Shown: positions 17,726 through 26,451, counted from the stretch's first letter. The stretch: 64,000 bases of DNA from Chloroflexota bacterium (GCA_020161265.1 JAIUOC010000011.1:186001-250000), one strand, 5' to 3'. Notes: generated by a model not told the origin, from the sequence alone. Translations and numbers: made by a program.

Positions 17726-18643
17726 ATGTTTGATGTGATTATTGTTGGTGGTAGCGTGGCGGGATTGAGTGCAGCCTTGGTGTTGGGGCGGGCGCGACGC
17801 AGTGTATTAGTGCTTGATAGTCAGCAGCCGCGCAATGCGCAATCGCCTGGTGTGCATAATTTTCTCTCGCGCGATGGCATTTTGCCTGCTGAATTGCGCC
17901 AAATTGGCCGCGAGCAACTCAAGCCCTACCCAAGTGTGCAAGTGCGTTTTGCGACTGCCGAACATGCTCAGGCGATTGATGGTGGCTTTGTGGTGAAGCT
18001 TGATGATGGTAGCGAAATTAGCAGCCGCAAATTGTTGCTAGCCTCAGGCGTGATCGACGAATTGCCGCCAATCGAAGGCCTGGCCGAATTGTGGGGATCA
18101 AGCGTATTTCACTGCCCCTACTGCCATGGCTGGGAAGTGCGCGATCAGCCGTTGGCGGTGTTAGTGCCCGACGCTGAGCGTTTGTTTCACGTTGCGACCT
18201 TGTTGCACAACTGGAGCAGCGATTTGGTCGTTTGTACCAATGGCGAGGCTCAGCTAAGCTCTGAACAACGCCAAATCTTGGCGAAACTCAATTTGCCAAT
18301 TCGCGAAGATCGTTTGGTCGGTATCGAACAAGTCAATGGGCAATTGACCCATTTGATCTTTGATCAAGGTGAACCATTGGCCCGTAGCGGTTTGTTGATT
18401 GGCGTGCCCCAACATCAACGCAGCCAACTACCAACCCAACTAGGCTGTGAAACCAGCGATAATCCTCAAATGCCAGGCTTGATCAAGGTGCAAATGTTGG
18501 GCCAAACCAGCGTACCAGGCGTGTATGCTGCTGGCGATGCCACCGCAGGCATGCAACAGGCAATTAATGCGGCAGCTGGTGGCGCGATGGCCGGCGCAGG
18601 CATCAACCATGAACTGATTCAAGACATGCTCAAACAACTTTAG
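17726..18643 (+). CDS. thioredoxin-reductase-like FAD/NAD(P)H oxidoreductase
   Basis: 305 residues, ATG 17726, leader GGAG. The N-terminus has the FAD-binding GGSVAGLSAALVLGRA (GxGxxA-like dinucleotide fold). CPYCHGWE near residue 130 is the redox-active CxxC of the small thioredoxin-reductase family. YAAGDATAGMQQAINAAAGGAMAG near the end is the second FAD contact. Many relatives reduce thioredoxin or glutaredoxin-like partners or act as disulfide oxidoreductases; the partner here is unknown. The 3' end overlaps the convergent msrA gene by 14 bases, and both are thiol/oxidation-damage functions. A palindrome over the promoter points to regulated, perhaps redox-responsive, expression. Confidence 0.9.
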   Translation: MFDVIIVGGSVAGLSAALVLGRARRSVLVLDSQQPRNAQSPGVHNFLSRDGILPAELRQIGREQLKPYPSVQVRFATAEHAQAIDGGFVVKLDDGSEISSRKLLLASGVIDELPPIEGLAELWGSSVFHCPYCHGWEVRDQPLAVLVPDAERLFHVATLLHNWSSDLVVCTNGEAQLSSEQRQILAKLNLPIREDRLVGIEQVNGQLTHLIFDQGEPLARSGLLIGVPQHQRSQLPTQLGCETSDNPQMPGLIKVQMLGQTSVPGVYAAGDATAGMQQAINAAAGGAMAGAGINHELIQDMLKQL

Positions 18644-19085
18644 CCCGCCGTTCAAAGCGATCGCGCCATTTGCGATAACATTGTTGATGATACTCCTCGG
18701 CAGGGTAAAACGGTAGATCCAGCCCGAATTCAACAGAGTAATCAACGAGCTGTGGTTGAGCTAGCTTACTGGCCAGAGCTAGCTCCAACTGAGCAGCATT
18801 GCTACAAATAATTATTGCTCGATATTGCGGGTCAGGGTCGGCTGGCGGCTCTAGCATAGCCCAAAAATGACCCAACAGCTCGTTTAAACTGAGGATCATA
18901 GGATCAACATGCAATTCAACCACTTCGGCATGGCCTGTCGCTCCTCCACAAACATCCTCATAGCTTGGCTGCTCGGTCCAACCACCAGCATAACCAGCTT
19001 GGGTTTGGACAACACCGACAAGCGCCCCAAAGGCTGCTTCAACTCCCCAAAAACAGCCAGCGCCAACAATAATTCGCTCGAGCAT
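18630..19085 (-). CDS. msrA: peptide-methionine (S)-S-oxide reductase MsrA
   Basis: 151 residues. I take ATG 19085, which sits eight bases after GAGGT; the GTG/ATG-like start at 19103 lacks one. MsrA repairs S-epimers of oxidised methionine with electrons from thioredoxin. Family marks: GAGCFWGVEAAF with the catalytic Cys, YAGG, PSYEDVCGGATGHAEVV, QYRAIIIC (usually QYRSAI) and FYPAEEYHQQCY. The length is slightly short for the family but complete. It overlaps the convergent flavoprotein gene by 14 bases at the 3' end. Confidence 0.94.
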   Translation of the reverse strand: MLERIIVGAGCFWGVEAAFGALVGVVQTQAGYAGGWTEQPSYEDVCGGATGHAEVVELHVDPMILSLNELLGHFWAMLEPPADPDPQYRAIIICSNAAQLELALASKLAQPQLVDYSVEFGLDLPFYPAEEYHQQCYRKWRDRFERRAKVV

Positions 19086-19543
19086 TGTGCATACCTCAAC
19101 CAAATCTAGCTAAACTGCCCAATTGCTTGGGCATTATTGATAATAGCAACAGTGCAGCTTGATAGTAATTTAAAATTCTAGGCGTACTATTGAGTAGAAA
19201 TTACAGCAAAATATACAAACTGCACAAAATAGAGCATGAACATTTTAGGCAACATGGCGATGAATCAAGCAACAATTATTGAGTAAGATAAACCCACAGC
19301 CGTAAATAAACCCAATTACCCAATCAAACTTGCTTCAATTTTAGCACTATTGCACAACGATGGATAGGTATAGTGCTAGGTAGCGTTTGATTTCCTCGCA
19401 TCGGTATTCTGAGTCCGCTTCACGTTAAATCTTCAAAGGCGAAGCATTTATCAATTCGATCAACTCAATAGATTCCAACCTATTGCTTGATCGGCGTGTA
19501 TCGCATCGTAGCCAATCATTAACCATCATCAAGGGAGGTTCTA
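19086..19543. promoter_or_regulatory. long AT-rich leader upstream of amtB with inverted repeat
   Basis: 458 bases between msrA and amtB, transcribed divergently, clearly AT-richer than the coding DNA around. The one distinct element is a perfect nine-base dyad TAGCACTAT (19342-19350) / ATAGTGCTA (19370-19378) with a 19-base centre. A TATAGT inside the right arm could serve as a -10 box, but no -35 at proper distance was seen. AGCACTATTGCAC resembles a sigma-54 element only superficially, as the spacing is three bases short. The dyad could be an operator for nitrogen control; this is inference. Confidence 0.4.
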
Positions 19544-20950
19544 ATGTTTCGACGACGACGCTGGATTGTACCCGCAGCAGTTGCTTCGCTAGCAATACCC
19601 ACTGCAACCTTTGCCCAAGAAGCCGCCCCGGTAGCAACCGAAACAATCACCACCCAAATTGATATTATTTGGTTGTTGATTGCAGCAGTTTTGGTCTTTT
19701 TCATGCAGGCTGGCTTTGCCTTGGTCGAAAGTGGCTTTACCCGCGCCAAAAACGCCGCCAACATTTTGATGAAAAACTTGATGGATTTTTGTGTTGGCAC
19801 GGTGTTGTTCTTTGCAATTGGCTTCGGCTTGATGTATGGCACTGATGTTGGTGGCTTCATCGGCACCGACAACTTCTTCCTCAGCAACTTTAGCCCGGCA
19901 ACTGGCAGCGGCAAAGATTGGGTTGGCTTCTTCTTCCAATTGGTGTTTGCCGCCACCGCTGCCACGATTGTGTCGGGGGCAGTCGCCGAACGCTTCAAAT
20001 TTATCTCCTACCTGATTTACAGCGCCATCATTTGTGGCATTGTCTACCCAATTTCGGGTCACTGGCAATGGGGCGGCGGTTGGTTGTTCCAACTGGGCTT
20101 TATCGACTTTGCTGGCTCGACAATTGTGCATAGCGTTGGCGGCTGGGCCGCAGTTGCTGGCACGATTTTGCTTGGGCCACGCTTGGGCAAATTCAACAAA
20201 GATGGCTCAAGCAACGTTATTCCAGGCCACAGCTTGACCCTCGGCGTGCTTGGGGTCTTCATTCTGTGGGTTGGCTGGTTTGGCTTCAACCCAGGCAGCA
20301 CCCTCTCGGGCATGAACGAAAGCATTGGCTATATCGCCGTTACAACCAACATGGCCGCCGCAGTTGGCGCACTCTCAGCCCTGATCACCAACTGGTTGAT
20401 CACTGGTCACCCCGATACTGCCGTAGCTTCCAACGGCGCATTGGCTGGTTTGGTTGCAATTACCGCAGGCTGTGCCAATGTTACGCCAGTTGGTGCATTG
20501 TTCATCGGTTTGCTCGGCGGGATCATCTTCGTCTATGGTTCAATCTTCCTCGAAAAGGTCTTGAAACTCGATGATCCAGTTGGGGCAATTCCAGTTCACT
20601 GTTTCAATGGGGTGTTTGGAACCTTAGCAGTTGGCTTATTTGCTAGCCCCGCTGTCGGCGGTTTGACTGGCATGGGCGATGCTGCTGGCTTGTTCTATGG
20701 CGGCGGTTTGGGCCTGCTTGGAACCCAAGCAATTGGCGTGTTAGCAGTTGGCGCTTGGGCCTTCACAACCATGTTCATCGTTTTCTATGTGCTAAAAAAG
20801 ACCTTGGGCATTCGGGTGTCGGAGCAAGAAGAAATCGAAGGCTTGGATATTTCTGAGCACGACACGGTTTCATACCCCGAGTTTGGCACGCCGGTTGCTG
20901 GCGTGGCCGGTGCTCGCTCAATGATGCCAGAACTTTCGTCAACCAAATAA
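19544..20950 (+). CDS. amtB: ammonium transporter AmtB
   Basis: 468 residues from ATG 19544 with GGGAGG seven bases ahead. A cleavable-looking signal peptide (RRRRWIVPAAVASLAIPTATFA) precedes eleven membrane helices. Amt signatures visible: FFMQAGFALVESGFTRAKNAANILMKN, the phenylalanine-gated periplasmic entry, the HSVGGWAA and VHCFNGVFGTLAVGLF segments that carry the twin pore histidines, and GWFGFNPGST. The cytosolic tail (KKTLGIRVSEQEEIEGLDISEHDTV) has the usual anchor for a PII protein, although no glnK follows. It is probably nitrogen-regulated. A strong hairpin and an unknown gene follow directly downstream. Confidence 0.96.
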   Translation: MFRRRRWIVPAAVASLAIPTATFAQEAAPVATETITTQIDIIWLLIAAVLVFFMQAGFALVESGFTRAKNAANILMKNLMDFCVGTVLFFAIGFGLMYGTDVGGFIGTDNFFLSNFSPATGSGKDWVGFFFQLVFAATAATIVSGAVAERFKFISYLIYSAIICGIVYPISGHWQWGGGWLFQLGFIDFAGSTIVHSVGGWAAVAGTILLGPRLGKFNKDGSSNVIPGHSLTLGVLGVFILWVGWFGFNPGSTLSGMNESIGYIAVTTNMAAAVGALSALITNWLITGHPDTAVASNGALAGLVAITAGCANVTPVGALFIGLLGGIIFVYGSIFLEKVLKLDDPVGAIPVHCFNGVFGTLAVGLFASPAVGGLTGMGDAAGLFYGGGLGLLGTQAIGVLAVGAWAFTTMFIVFYVLKKTLGIRVSEQEEIEGLDISEHDTVSYPEFGTPVAGVAGARSMMPELSSTK

Positions 20951-20962
20951 ACCAATTCAAGC

Positions 20963-20995
20963 ATGCGCTGATTGAGCCTGGCTCAGTCAGCGCAT
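20963..20995 (+). promoter_or_regulatory. strong intercistronic hairpin after amtB
   Basis: ATGCGCTGATTGAGCC (20963-20978) and GGCTCAGTCAGCGCAT (20980-20995) form a 16-pair stem with one G-T wobble and almost no loop. It sits between amtB and the next gene, whose start is 22 bases on. There is no T-run. It may be an mRNA-stabilising or attenuating element that lowers downstream expression relative to amtB. Confidence 0.6.
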
Positions 20996-21016
20996 CGTTA
21001 GCATCAAGGAGCGATT

Positions 21017-21940
21017 ATGCAACTTGCAGTGAGCACCAAACCTGAAACTCCGCTCCAACCCTATGTGGTGAGCGCCGATTATGCCCCTGGCACATTGATT
21101 CAGCAGCAAACCCTAGAATTGCCCATCTATCACTCACCTGAGCAAAAACTCTATGAACTGGAGATTGCCGGCTTTCGGGTTGAGGATGCTGATCCTGAAA
21201 CGGCACTACGCCAAGCAGTGCCTGTGCTCAAAGCCTTGGTCAACTTGGCTCGCCTACCAACCTATGTGTTCATTGCCCGCCGTTCACGCCAAGTTTACCC
21301 AATTTATAGCATTGGTGATGATGTGCTGGCGACAACCCCTGGTGGCCCAGTTTTTCGCCATGTTGAGCTCGCCAAAGTGCGTGAATATTTGAATGAATAT
21401 CTGCATTTGACGGGGGTGCTTGGCCGACCTGGAGCCAGCGATAAGCTGCATGTGCGCGGTGTCGATGCCAAAACACTGGGCTTGATTCGCCCGACCTGCT
21501 ATTTCAAAAAGCGGATTACTGGTCAAACCGATTTCTGGGCACCTGTGTTTGCCAATGAGCAAGAATTGTATGCCTTTGCAGCGAGCAAGCGCCATGCTGT
21601 GCCATTGAGCGAGCCAAACGCCTTGATGGGCTTACATGCCTTAGTCGCCAAAGCCTTGATCAAAGATAAACGGCTGTTCCACGAACACGATCTACGGGTT
21701 GATCGCATGTTTGCCGAGCCATGGGAAATTTGGAAAAAAGATTTAACCGCAGTCAACGAGCCGATTGTGCTTGGTGATATCAGCTTAAATGTCTATCAAT
21801 ATGGGCCAACCTGGCTCGCCGTGGAAAAACGCCGTGATCGCGATGAACTCCGCCCAAGTTTGTTCCTTGGCGAAAACCTTTACGATTTGACGGCGCGGGT
21901 AACCGCCGACTTCAAACGGCGCGGCCTGATTGCTGAATAA
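21017..21940 (+). CDS. uncharacterised 307-residue protein downstream of amtB
   Basis: ATG 21017 follows AAGGAG. I do not recognise a family. The protein is soluble, without signal peptide, membrane helix or coiled coil. Its mix of charged and hydrophobic stretches (LYELEIAGFRVEDADPE, VYPIYSIGDDV, KRITGQTDFWAPVFANEQEL) suggests a globular alpha/beta fold. It is only 66 bases after amtB and co-directional, so it is likely in the same transcript, with a hairpin between. A role in nitrogen metabolism or in sensing ammonium is possible from context only. Confidence 0.75.
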   Translation: MQLAVSTKPETPLQPYVVSADYAPGTLIQQQTLELPIYHSPEQKLYELEIAGFRVEDADPETALRQAVPVLKALVNLARLPTYVFIARRSRQVYPIYSIGDDVLATTPGGPVFRHVELAKVREYLNEYLHLTGVLGRPGASDKLHVRGVDAKTLGLIRPTCYFKKRITGQTDFWAPVFANEQELYAFAASKRHAVPLSEPNALMGLHALVAKALIKDKRLFHEHDLRVDRMFAEPWEIWKKDLTAVNEPIVLGDISLNVYQYGPTWLAVEKRRDRDELRPSLFLGENLYDLTARVTADFKRRGLIAE

Positions 21941-21946
21941 TCCACG

Positions 21947-21975
21947 AGCTGGCTTTCAGCCTTTGAAAGCCAGCT
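21947..21975. terminator. 12-bp perfect hairpin between convergent genes
   Basis: AGCTGGCTTTCA (21947-21958) and TGAAAGCCAGCT (21964-21975) pair without mismatch around a five-base loop. It lies at the convergent junction and includes the last codon and stop of the DUF1697 gene. There is no T-tract, so it would act as a bidirectional stop or RNA-end protector. Confidence 0.6.
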
Positions 21976-22516
21976 ACTTGGTAAAGCCATATTTGGCGAT
22001 CATCGCGCGAATCGTAGTGATATTACGGGCAGTTCCGGCCTGTTTGATCGCTCGCTCCAATTTTGCCCCGCTAAACTTGCTTTCCCCACGTTGTTTATGC
22101 CGCAACCACCAGACATGCCGCCCAGTAATTCGAAATGTATCCAACTCATTTTGATACTGGTCTAGTCGCGTTTGAGCTTCAGCATCTGGTTCGTGCTGCA
22201 CAAAGGTCACATATAACGCCGCTTGCGGATCGATTTCATTTGGCGTAAACGGGCAAGCCTCTTCCAGCTCGACCAATTCGGCGGCAGAACGCAAAAATGT
22301 TGCGACTGCAAAACCAAAACGGGACTCAAGTTGGCTGGCAATCAAGTGTTCGACCTCAGCATAGCCTTGAGTTGGATCATCAAAAACCACATTGCCCGAT
22401 TGAATATAGGTCTGAACATTATTAAAGCCATGGGCCACCAAGACAGCGCGTAAATCTTCCATCTTGACAAAGTGGTTGGTAATGTTGATTGCGCGTAAAA
22501 ATGCAATGGTGCTCAT
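21974..22516 (-). CDS. DUF1697 family protein
   Basis: 180 residues. The start MSTIAFLRAINITNHFVKME and the block LRAVLVAHGFNNVQTYIQSGNVVFDD are diagnostic of the DUF1697 family (usual length 170-190), which has no assigned biochemical role. No signal peptide or membrane helix. Single gene, convergent with the unknown gene after amtB. Confidence 0.9.
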   Translation of the reverse strand: MSTIAFLRAINITNHFVKMEDLRAVLVAHGFNNVQTYIQSGNVVFDDPTQGYAEVEHLIASQLESRFGFAVATFLRSAAELVELEEACPFTPNEIDPQAALYVTFVQHEPDAEAQTRLDQYQNELDTFRITGRHVWWLRHKQRGESKFSGAKLERAIKQAGTARNITTIRAMIAKYGFTK

Positions 22517-22574
22517 TGTTACCTCGCGTCTAGAGAATACAGAACATACGATCTATTATAAACGCAGCGGCGCA

Positions 22575-22700
22575 GCGCTTTTTTAACCACGCAGAGCACG
22601 AAGGACACGAAGGTACATTTCCAGCTATAGATTATGTCAACTCAATAAGCGCCTGTGCCCAGATCCCCGACCCCTGATCCCTAGCCCTTCTTTTGATTTT
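22575..22700. repeat. intergenic boilerplate repeat cluster
   Basis: AACCACGCAGAGCACGAAGGACACGAAGG near 22586-22614, then CCCCGACCCCTGATCCCTAGCCC near 22663-22686. Both halves recur in other gaps of the window and together make one composite copy of the dispersed family. Confidence 0.6.
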
Positions 22701-22713
22701 TGCCTTCTGCCTT

Positions 22714-22738
22714 TTGATTTTCGTGGCTCTGCTATAAT
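22714..22738 (+). promoter_or_regulatory. extended -10 promoter of the BTAD regulator gene
   Basis: TGCTATAAT (22730-22738) is a perfect extended -10 element. Upstream the match to a -35 is weak: TTGATT at 22714-22719 is only 13 bases away, so the TG extension probably carries recognition. Transcription would start near 22745, about 60 bases before the gene. Confidence 0.55.
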
Positions 22739-22805
22739 ATTGTTTCAAGGCTCAGCCACCCCACCTGCTTCGACCAACCATCACCTCACCGCTGAGGAGT
22801 AGCGT

Positions 22806-24077
22806 ATGCAACAGGTAGTACGTGTTTTTCATCAACTCTTGCCCGATTTTGTTGATCATGTGTCCGAGCAAATTGTTGCTAACCATGTGCCTGTATATGC
22901 CAGCTTGCCGCAGCAGCATGTCAAAATGGCGCTCTACAATGCCATTCATTCAATCGAGATCGATTTAGCGCAAGGCACAACCTCAACCTATGCCGATTAT
23001 TGGCGTGAGGTGGCGGTGCAACGCGCCCAACAAGGCATCTCGCCAGTCCACAGCATGCTTGTCACCCATCTCTCAACCAATGTGATGACCCAATTTTTGA
23101 AGCAGGCTTTGGATCGCGAGCCAGAGGCGTTGGCATGGTGGCTCGAACGAACTCACACAATCATCTCGCTAGGCATGTTGGTGATGACCGAGGCACGAAT
23201 TAATGCCTTGCAACAACTTGGGCAACTCGGCAGCGAGCCAGCCAGCAGCGGTATTATCATCCACGAACAGCCCAATTTGATATTGCCACCCAGCCGCTGG
23301 CAAGCCCCACAAGTGTTGCATTTACAAGCCTTTGGCCAGCTGCGGGCGTGGCGTGGCTCAAGCGAGGTGCTGAATTGGGGTCGTAAATCGGCAATCGCCT
23401 TGCTTGGAATTTTAATTACCCAACGCGGCCAATGGATTCAGCGTGAGCAAATTTGCGATCTGTTCTGGCCTGATTTAGCCCCAAATCAAGCCGAAGCCCA
23501 CTTTAAAGTTGCCTTGAATGCGCTAACCGCCGTGTTGGAGCCAGAACGCCCGACGCGCCAAGCCTCAAGTTACATTCAACGCCGCAATACTGCCTATCGT
23601 TTGGCGTTTGATACTGCGCCAATTCAGCTTGATGTGCTGCGCTTTGAGCAATTGCTGCAACGTGCCAACCACGCTAGCAATCCACTAGAAGCAATTAATT
23701 ACTATCGCCAAGCGCTCAATTTGTATGCTGGCGATTTTTTGGGCGATTGTTTGTATAGCGACTGGGCAAACGCTGTGCGTGAGCAATTGCGCCATAATTT
23801 TGTGCAAGCAGCCTGCGAATTAGCCCAATTATTGTTGACTGAACAGCAACCAAACGAAGCCTTGGAGTGGGCTGAAGCCGCCTTGCAAGCCGATCCCTAT
23901 CAAGAAAACGCCTATCAAGCCAGTTTTATGGCCTATGCTCAACTTGGCAATCGGGTGCAACTGCAACGCAGCTATCAACGTTGCCAACAAATGCTTGAGC
24001 ACGATTTGGGCTTAGCGCCAATGCCCACTACCAAAGCCGCCTACCAACGAGCCGAACAAACGCTGCATCAACTGTAA
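22806..24077 (+). CDS. BTAD (SARP-like) transcriptional regulator with N-terminal helical sensor
   Basis: 423 residues from ATG 22806 after GAGGAG. Residues ~1-150 form an all-helical domain like the N-terminal sensors of RsbR-type proteins. From ~175 comes an OmpR-type winged helix (LNWGRKSAIALLGILITQRGQWIQREQICDLFWPD pattern), then from ~275 the bacterial transcriptional activation domain, a TPR-like helical array (LRFEQLL, YYRQALNLYAGDFL, AEAALQADPYQENAYQASFMAYAQLG, QRCQQMLEHDLG). Proteins of this class activate from heptamer direct repeats. Such a repeat lies over this gene's own stop codon, ahead of the importer genes, so it is probably the local activator of the Liv cassette. The signal it senses is unknown. 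Confidence 0.9.
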   Translation: MQQVVRVFHQLLPDFVDHVSEQIVANHVPVYASLPQQHVKMALYNAIHSIEIDLAQGTTSTYADYWREVAVQRAQQGISPVHSMLVTHLSTNVMTQFLKQALDREPEALAWWLERTHTIISLGMLVMTEARINALQQLGQLGSEPASSGIIIHEQPNLILPPSRWQAPQVLHLQAFGQLRAWRGSSEVLNWGRKSAIALLGILITQRGQWIQREQICDLFWPDLAPNQAEAHFKVALNALTAVLEPERPTRQASSYIQRRNTAYRLAFDTAPIQLDVLRFEQLLQRANHASNPLEAINYYRQALNLYAGDFLGDCLYSDWANAVREQLRHNFVQAACELAQLLLTEQQPNEALEWAEAALQADPYQENAYQASFMAYAQLGNRVQLQRSYQRCQQMLEHDLGLAPMPTTKAAYQRAEQTLHQL

Positions 24078-24105
24078 CTCAAGTGTAACTGGCCTTTGCT
24101 ATGCT
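24073..24105 (+). promoter_or_regulatory. SARP-type direct repeats and -10 element of the importer operon
   Basis: TGTAACT occurs at 24073-24079 and again at 24084-24090, a perfect heptamer repeated every 11 bases. Nine bases on is TATGCT (24100-24105), with TGC just before it, an extended -10. SARP activators are known to bind such repeats about eight bases upstream of the -10, in place of a -35 box. The first heptamer overlaps the stop codon of the BTAD gene. Confidence 0.65.
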
Positions 24106-24152
24106 GAAGTGAGAGCTACTTCAATTGCATAGTCCAAAGGAGGACGCACGTA

Positions 24153-25505
24153 ATGAAGCGTTTGATTTCGATGTTGGTAATTCTGGTTACTGCAATTCAG
24201 CTATTGGCTGCTTGTAGCAGTGGCACTGGAGTTGAACCAACCGCCGCCACCAATCCAACCAGCGATTCGGCCCAAGCCACCCAAGCTCCTCCCGCGACGA
24301 CCGCGCCTGCCGCAACGACAGAAAGCACCGAACCAACCGCCGCGCCAACCAGCGATAGCGCTGCTGCAACTGGCAAGCCGATCAAAATTGGCCTGATCAC
24401 TGATCAATCCAAGGCCTTGTCGTTGTATGGAACCCAAGAAATCAATGGCTTTATGTTGGGCTTGGAGTATGCCACCAACGGCACGATGCAAGTTGCTGGC
24501 CGCCCAATTGAAGTGATTGTCAAAGACGATGAAAACAACCCCGAACGCGCTCGTCAATTGGCGCGTGAGTTGATCGAAAAAGATGGCGTGGAATTGCTGC
24601 AATGTTGTGCCTCAACCTCAAGCGCCTTGACCGTGATTGAAATTGCCAAAGAAAACAACATCATTGCGATGATTGATCCAGCGGCTGGGCCACAAATTAC
24701 TGGTTCGAATTTCAATCGCTTCGTCTTCCGCACTGGCCGCAATACCTTGCAAGATGCCTTGACCGCCGGCCCGTATATGGTCGAGAACGTTGGCAAAGAA
24801 TTTGTGCAATTGGCTCCTGACACCGATTTTGGCAAAGGCTCAGCCGCTTCGTGGCGCTCGATCATCGAGGCCAACGGTGGCACCTTCGTCTCGGACGATG
24901 TGTTTATTCCTGCCGATACAACCGACTTTACCCCTTACTTGCAAAAATTGCTCGATGCTGCCGACGAAAAACAGGCCAAAGTGTTGATGGTCACCTGGGC
25001 CGGAGCCAACTTCCCACGCTTGTTCCAGCAAATGCAAGAGCAAGGCGTGCTCGATAAACTGACCTTGGCAACTGGCTTTGGCGATAACGTGACCATGCCG
25101 ATGGTCTATGCCGATGCGGTTGGCTCGGTTGGCATGATTGCTTACCACTACACCCTGCCCAAGAACGAAGTTAACGATTGGTTGGTTGAGCAACACAAAG
25201 CCAAATATGGCTCATACCCCGATCTCTTCACCGCTGGCGGGATGGCTTCAGGCATTGCAACCGTGCGCGGCTTGGAAGCAACCAAGGGCGATACCAACGC
25301 CGATGCCTTGATCGCAGCACTCGAAGGAATGAGCTTCGAAGGGCCAAAAGGCACCTACACCTTCCGCAAAGAAGATCATCAAGCGCTCCAGCCGATGTAC
25401 ATGGTCAAATTGATCAGCATTACCGACCCCGATGCAAAGTTCTTTGAGTTGTTGCAAGAACGCAGCGCTGAACAAACTGCCCCACCTGTGATGGTGACGG
25501 AGTAA
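24153..25505 (+). CDS. Liv-type ABC transporter substrate-binding lipoprotein
   Basis: 450 residues from ATG 24153 with AAAGGAGG ahead. A lipoprotein signal ends in LLAAC, with Cys21 as the lipidation site, followed by a Thr/Pro/Ala-rich tether (~24-75). The rest is a type I periplasmic-binding fold of the branched-chain amino acid kind: IKIGLITDQSKALSLYG, INGFMLGLEYA, KDDENNPERARQLARELIEKDGV, LLQCCASTSSALTVIEIAKE, DTDFGKGSAASW. Ligands of the family range from Leu/Ile/Val to amides, urea, aromatic and aliphatic acids. Neighbouring acyl-CoA enzymes favour an acid or amide here. Being anchored to a lipid suits an organism without a typical periplasm. Confidence 0.92.
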   Translation: MKRLISMLVILVTAIQLLAACSSGTGVEPTAATNPTSDSAQATQAPPATTAPAATTESTEPTAAPTSDSAAATGKPIKIGLITDQSKALSLYGTQEINGFMLGLEYATNGTMQVAGRPIEVIVKDDENNPERARQLARELIEKDGVELLQCCASTSSALTVIEIAKENNIIAMIDPAAGPQITGSNFNRFVFRTGRNTLQDALTAGPYMVENVGKEFVQLAPDTDFGKGSAASWRSIIEANGGTFVSDDVFIPADTTDFTPYLQKLLDAADEKQAKVLMVTWAGANFPRLFQQMQEQGVLDKLTLATGFGDNVTMPMVYADAVGSVGMIAYHYTLPKNEVNDWLVEQHKAKYGSYPDLFTAGGMASGIATVRGLEATKGDTNADALIAALEGMSFEGPKGTYTFRKEDHQALQPMYMVKLISITDPDAKFFELLQERSAEQTAPPVMVTE

Positions 25506-25506
25506 G

Positions 25507-25630
25507 ATCAGGAGTCAGTCGTTAGGGGTCAGGGGTCAATCGTTAGGGGTCAGTAAAATCGCACAGGCAAGCTTCTGATCCATAGTCCCTTAGTCCCTGA
25601 ACCCTAGCCCCTAGTCCCCGACCCCTCACT
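25507..25630. repeat. intergenic boilerplate repeat (GGGGTCAGGGGTC type)
   Basis: A short tandem of AGTCGTTAGGGGTCAGGGGTC and its variant at 25514-25552 is followed by its inverse CCCTAGTCCCTGAACCCTAGCCCCTAGTCCCCGACCCCT near 25587-25626. The arms could fold back on each other within the operon, between the binding protein and the first ATPase. This may lower downstream transcript relative to the binding protein. Confidence 0.6.
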
Positions 25631-25647
25631 CGATAAAGGAATTTTCA

Positions 25648-26451
25648 ATGCCAAACGTTTTGTTGAAAACTGAACATCTTTCACGCTCGTTTGGTGGTTT
25701 GCAGGCGGTGCGTGATGTAAGCATCGCAGTTGAAGAAGGTTCGTTTCACTCGGTTATTGGGCCAAATGGGGCGGGTAAAACGACCTTCTTCAACATGATT
25801 AGTGGCGCGATTAAGCCCAGCAGCGGTAAGGTGTTTTTCGCTGGTAACGAGATTACTGGCCGACCCTTGCACCGCATGATTCACCTTGGCATTGGCCGCG
25901 CCTACCAAATTACCAGTTTGTTTCCCTCACTGAGCGTGGCCGAAAATGTGCGTTTGGCTGCTCAAGCCCGAGGCCGTGATACCTTCAAATTTTGGCAGCA
26001 CAGCGATCGGTTCGAGCGTTATCACGAACGGGCACAGGCGGCGCTCAAGTTGGTAGGATTGCGCGGGGTTGAGCAAGTGCTCGCCAGCGCCTTGCCGCAT
26101 GGCGATAAACGCAAGCTCGAATTAGCCCTGCTGCTCGCCAGTGAGCCTCGGCTATTGTTGCTCGATGAGCCAACCGCTGGCATGGCCGCCAACCAAGTGC
26201 CCGAATTGATCGAGATTATTCAGCAACTGCGCCAAAGCGGCCAACATACAATTATTCTGGTTGAGCATCGCATGGATGTGGTGATGAGCATTTCCGATCA
26301 AATTACGGTGATGCACGGTGGCAGTGTGTTGGCCGAAGGCACGCCCCAAGCGATTGCCGCCGATCCACGGGTGCAGCAAGCCTACCTCGGCGAATTGTAT
26401 GATGATGTGCTAACTCAGCCTCACGAGGTTGCCCATGACACCAATTCTTGA
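25648..26451 (+). CDS. Liv-type ABC transporter ATPase, LivG-like
   Basis: 267 residues, ATG 25648 with AAAGGAA. ABC ATPase with Walker A GPNGAGKTT, the LivG-typical signature LPHGDKRKLELALLLA in place of LSGGQ, Walker B LLLLDEPTAGM and switch His in VEHRMD. Together with the next ATPase it drives the two permeases of this cassette. It overlaps the following ATPase gene by 17 bases, indicating translational coupling. Confidence 0.93.
   Translation: MPNVLLKTEHLSRSFGGLQAVRDVSIAVEEGSFHSVIGPNGAGKTTFFNMISGAIKPSSGKVFFAGNEITGRPLHRMIHLGIGRAYQITSLFPSLSVAENVRLAAQARGRDTFKFWQHSDRFERYHERAQAALKLVGLRGVEQVLASALPHGDKRKLELALLLASEPRLLLLDEPTAGMAANQVPELIEIIQQLRQSGQHTIILVEHRMDVVMSISDQITVMHGGSVLAEGTPQAIAADPRVQQAYLGELYDDVLTQPHEVAHDTNS

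Noticed and set aside
19342-19378. Possible sigma-54 promoter before amtB
   Set aside because: AGCACTATTGCAC lacks the GG/GC core at proper spacing; the region is better described as an inverted repeat.
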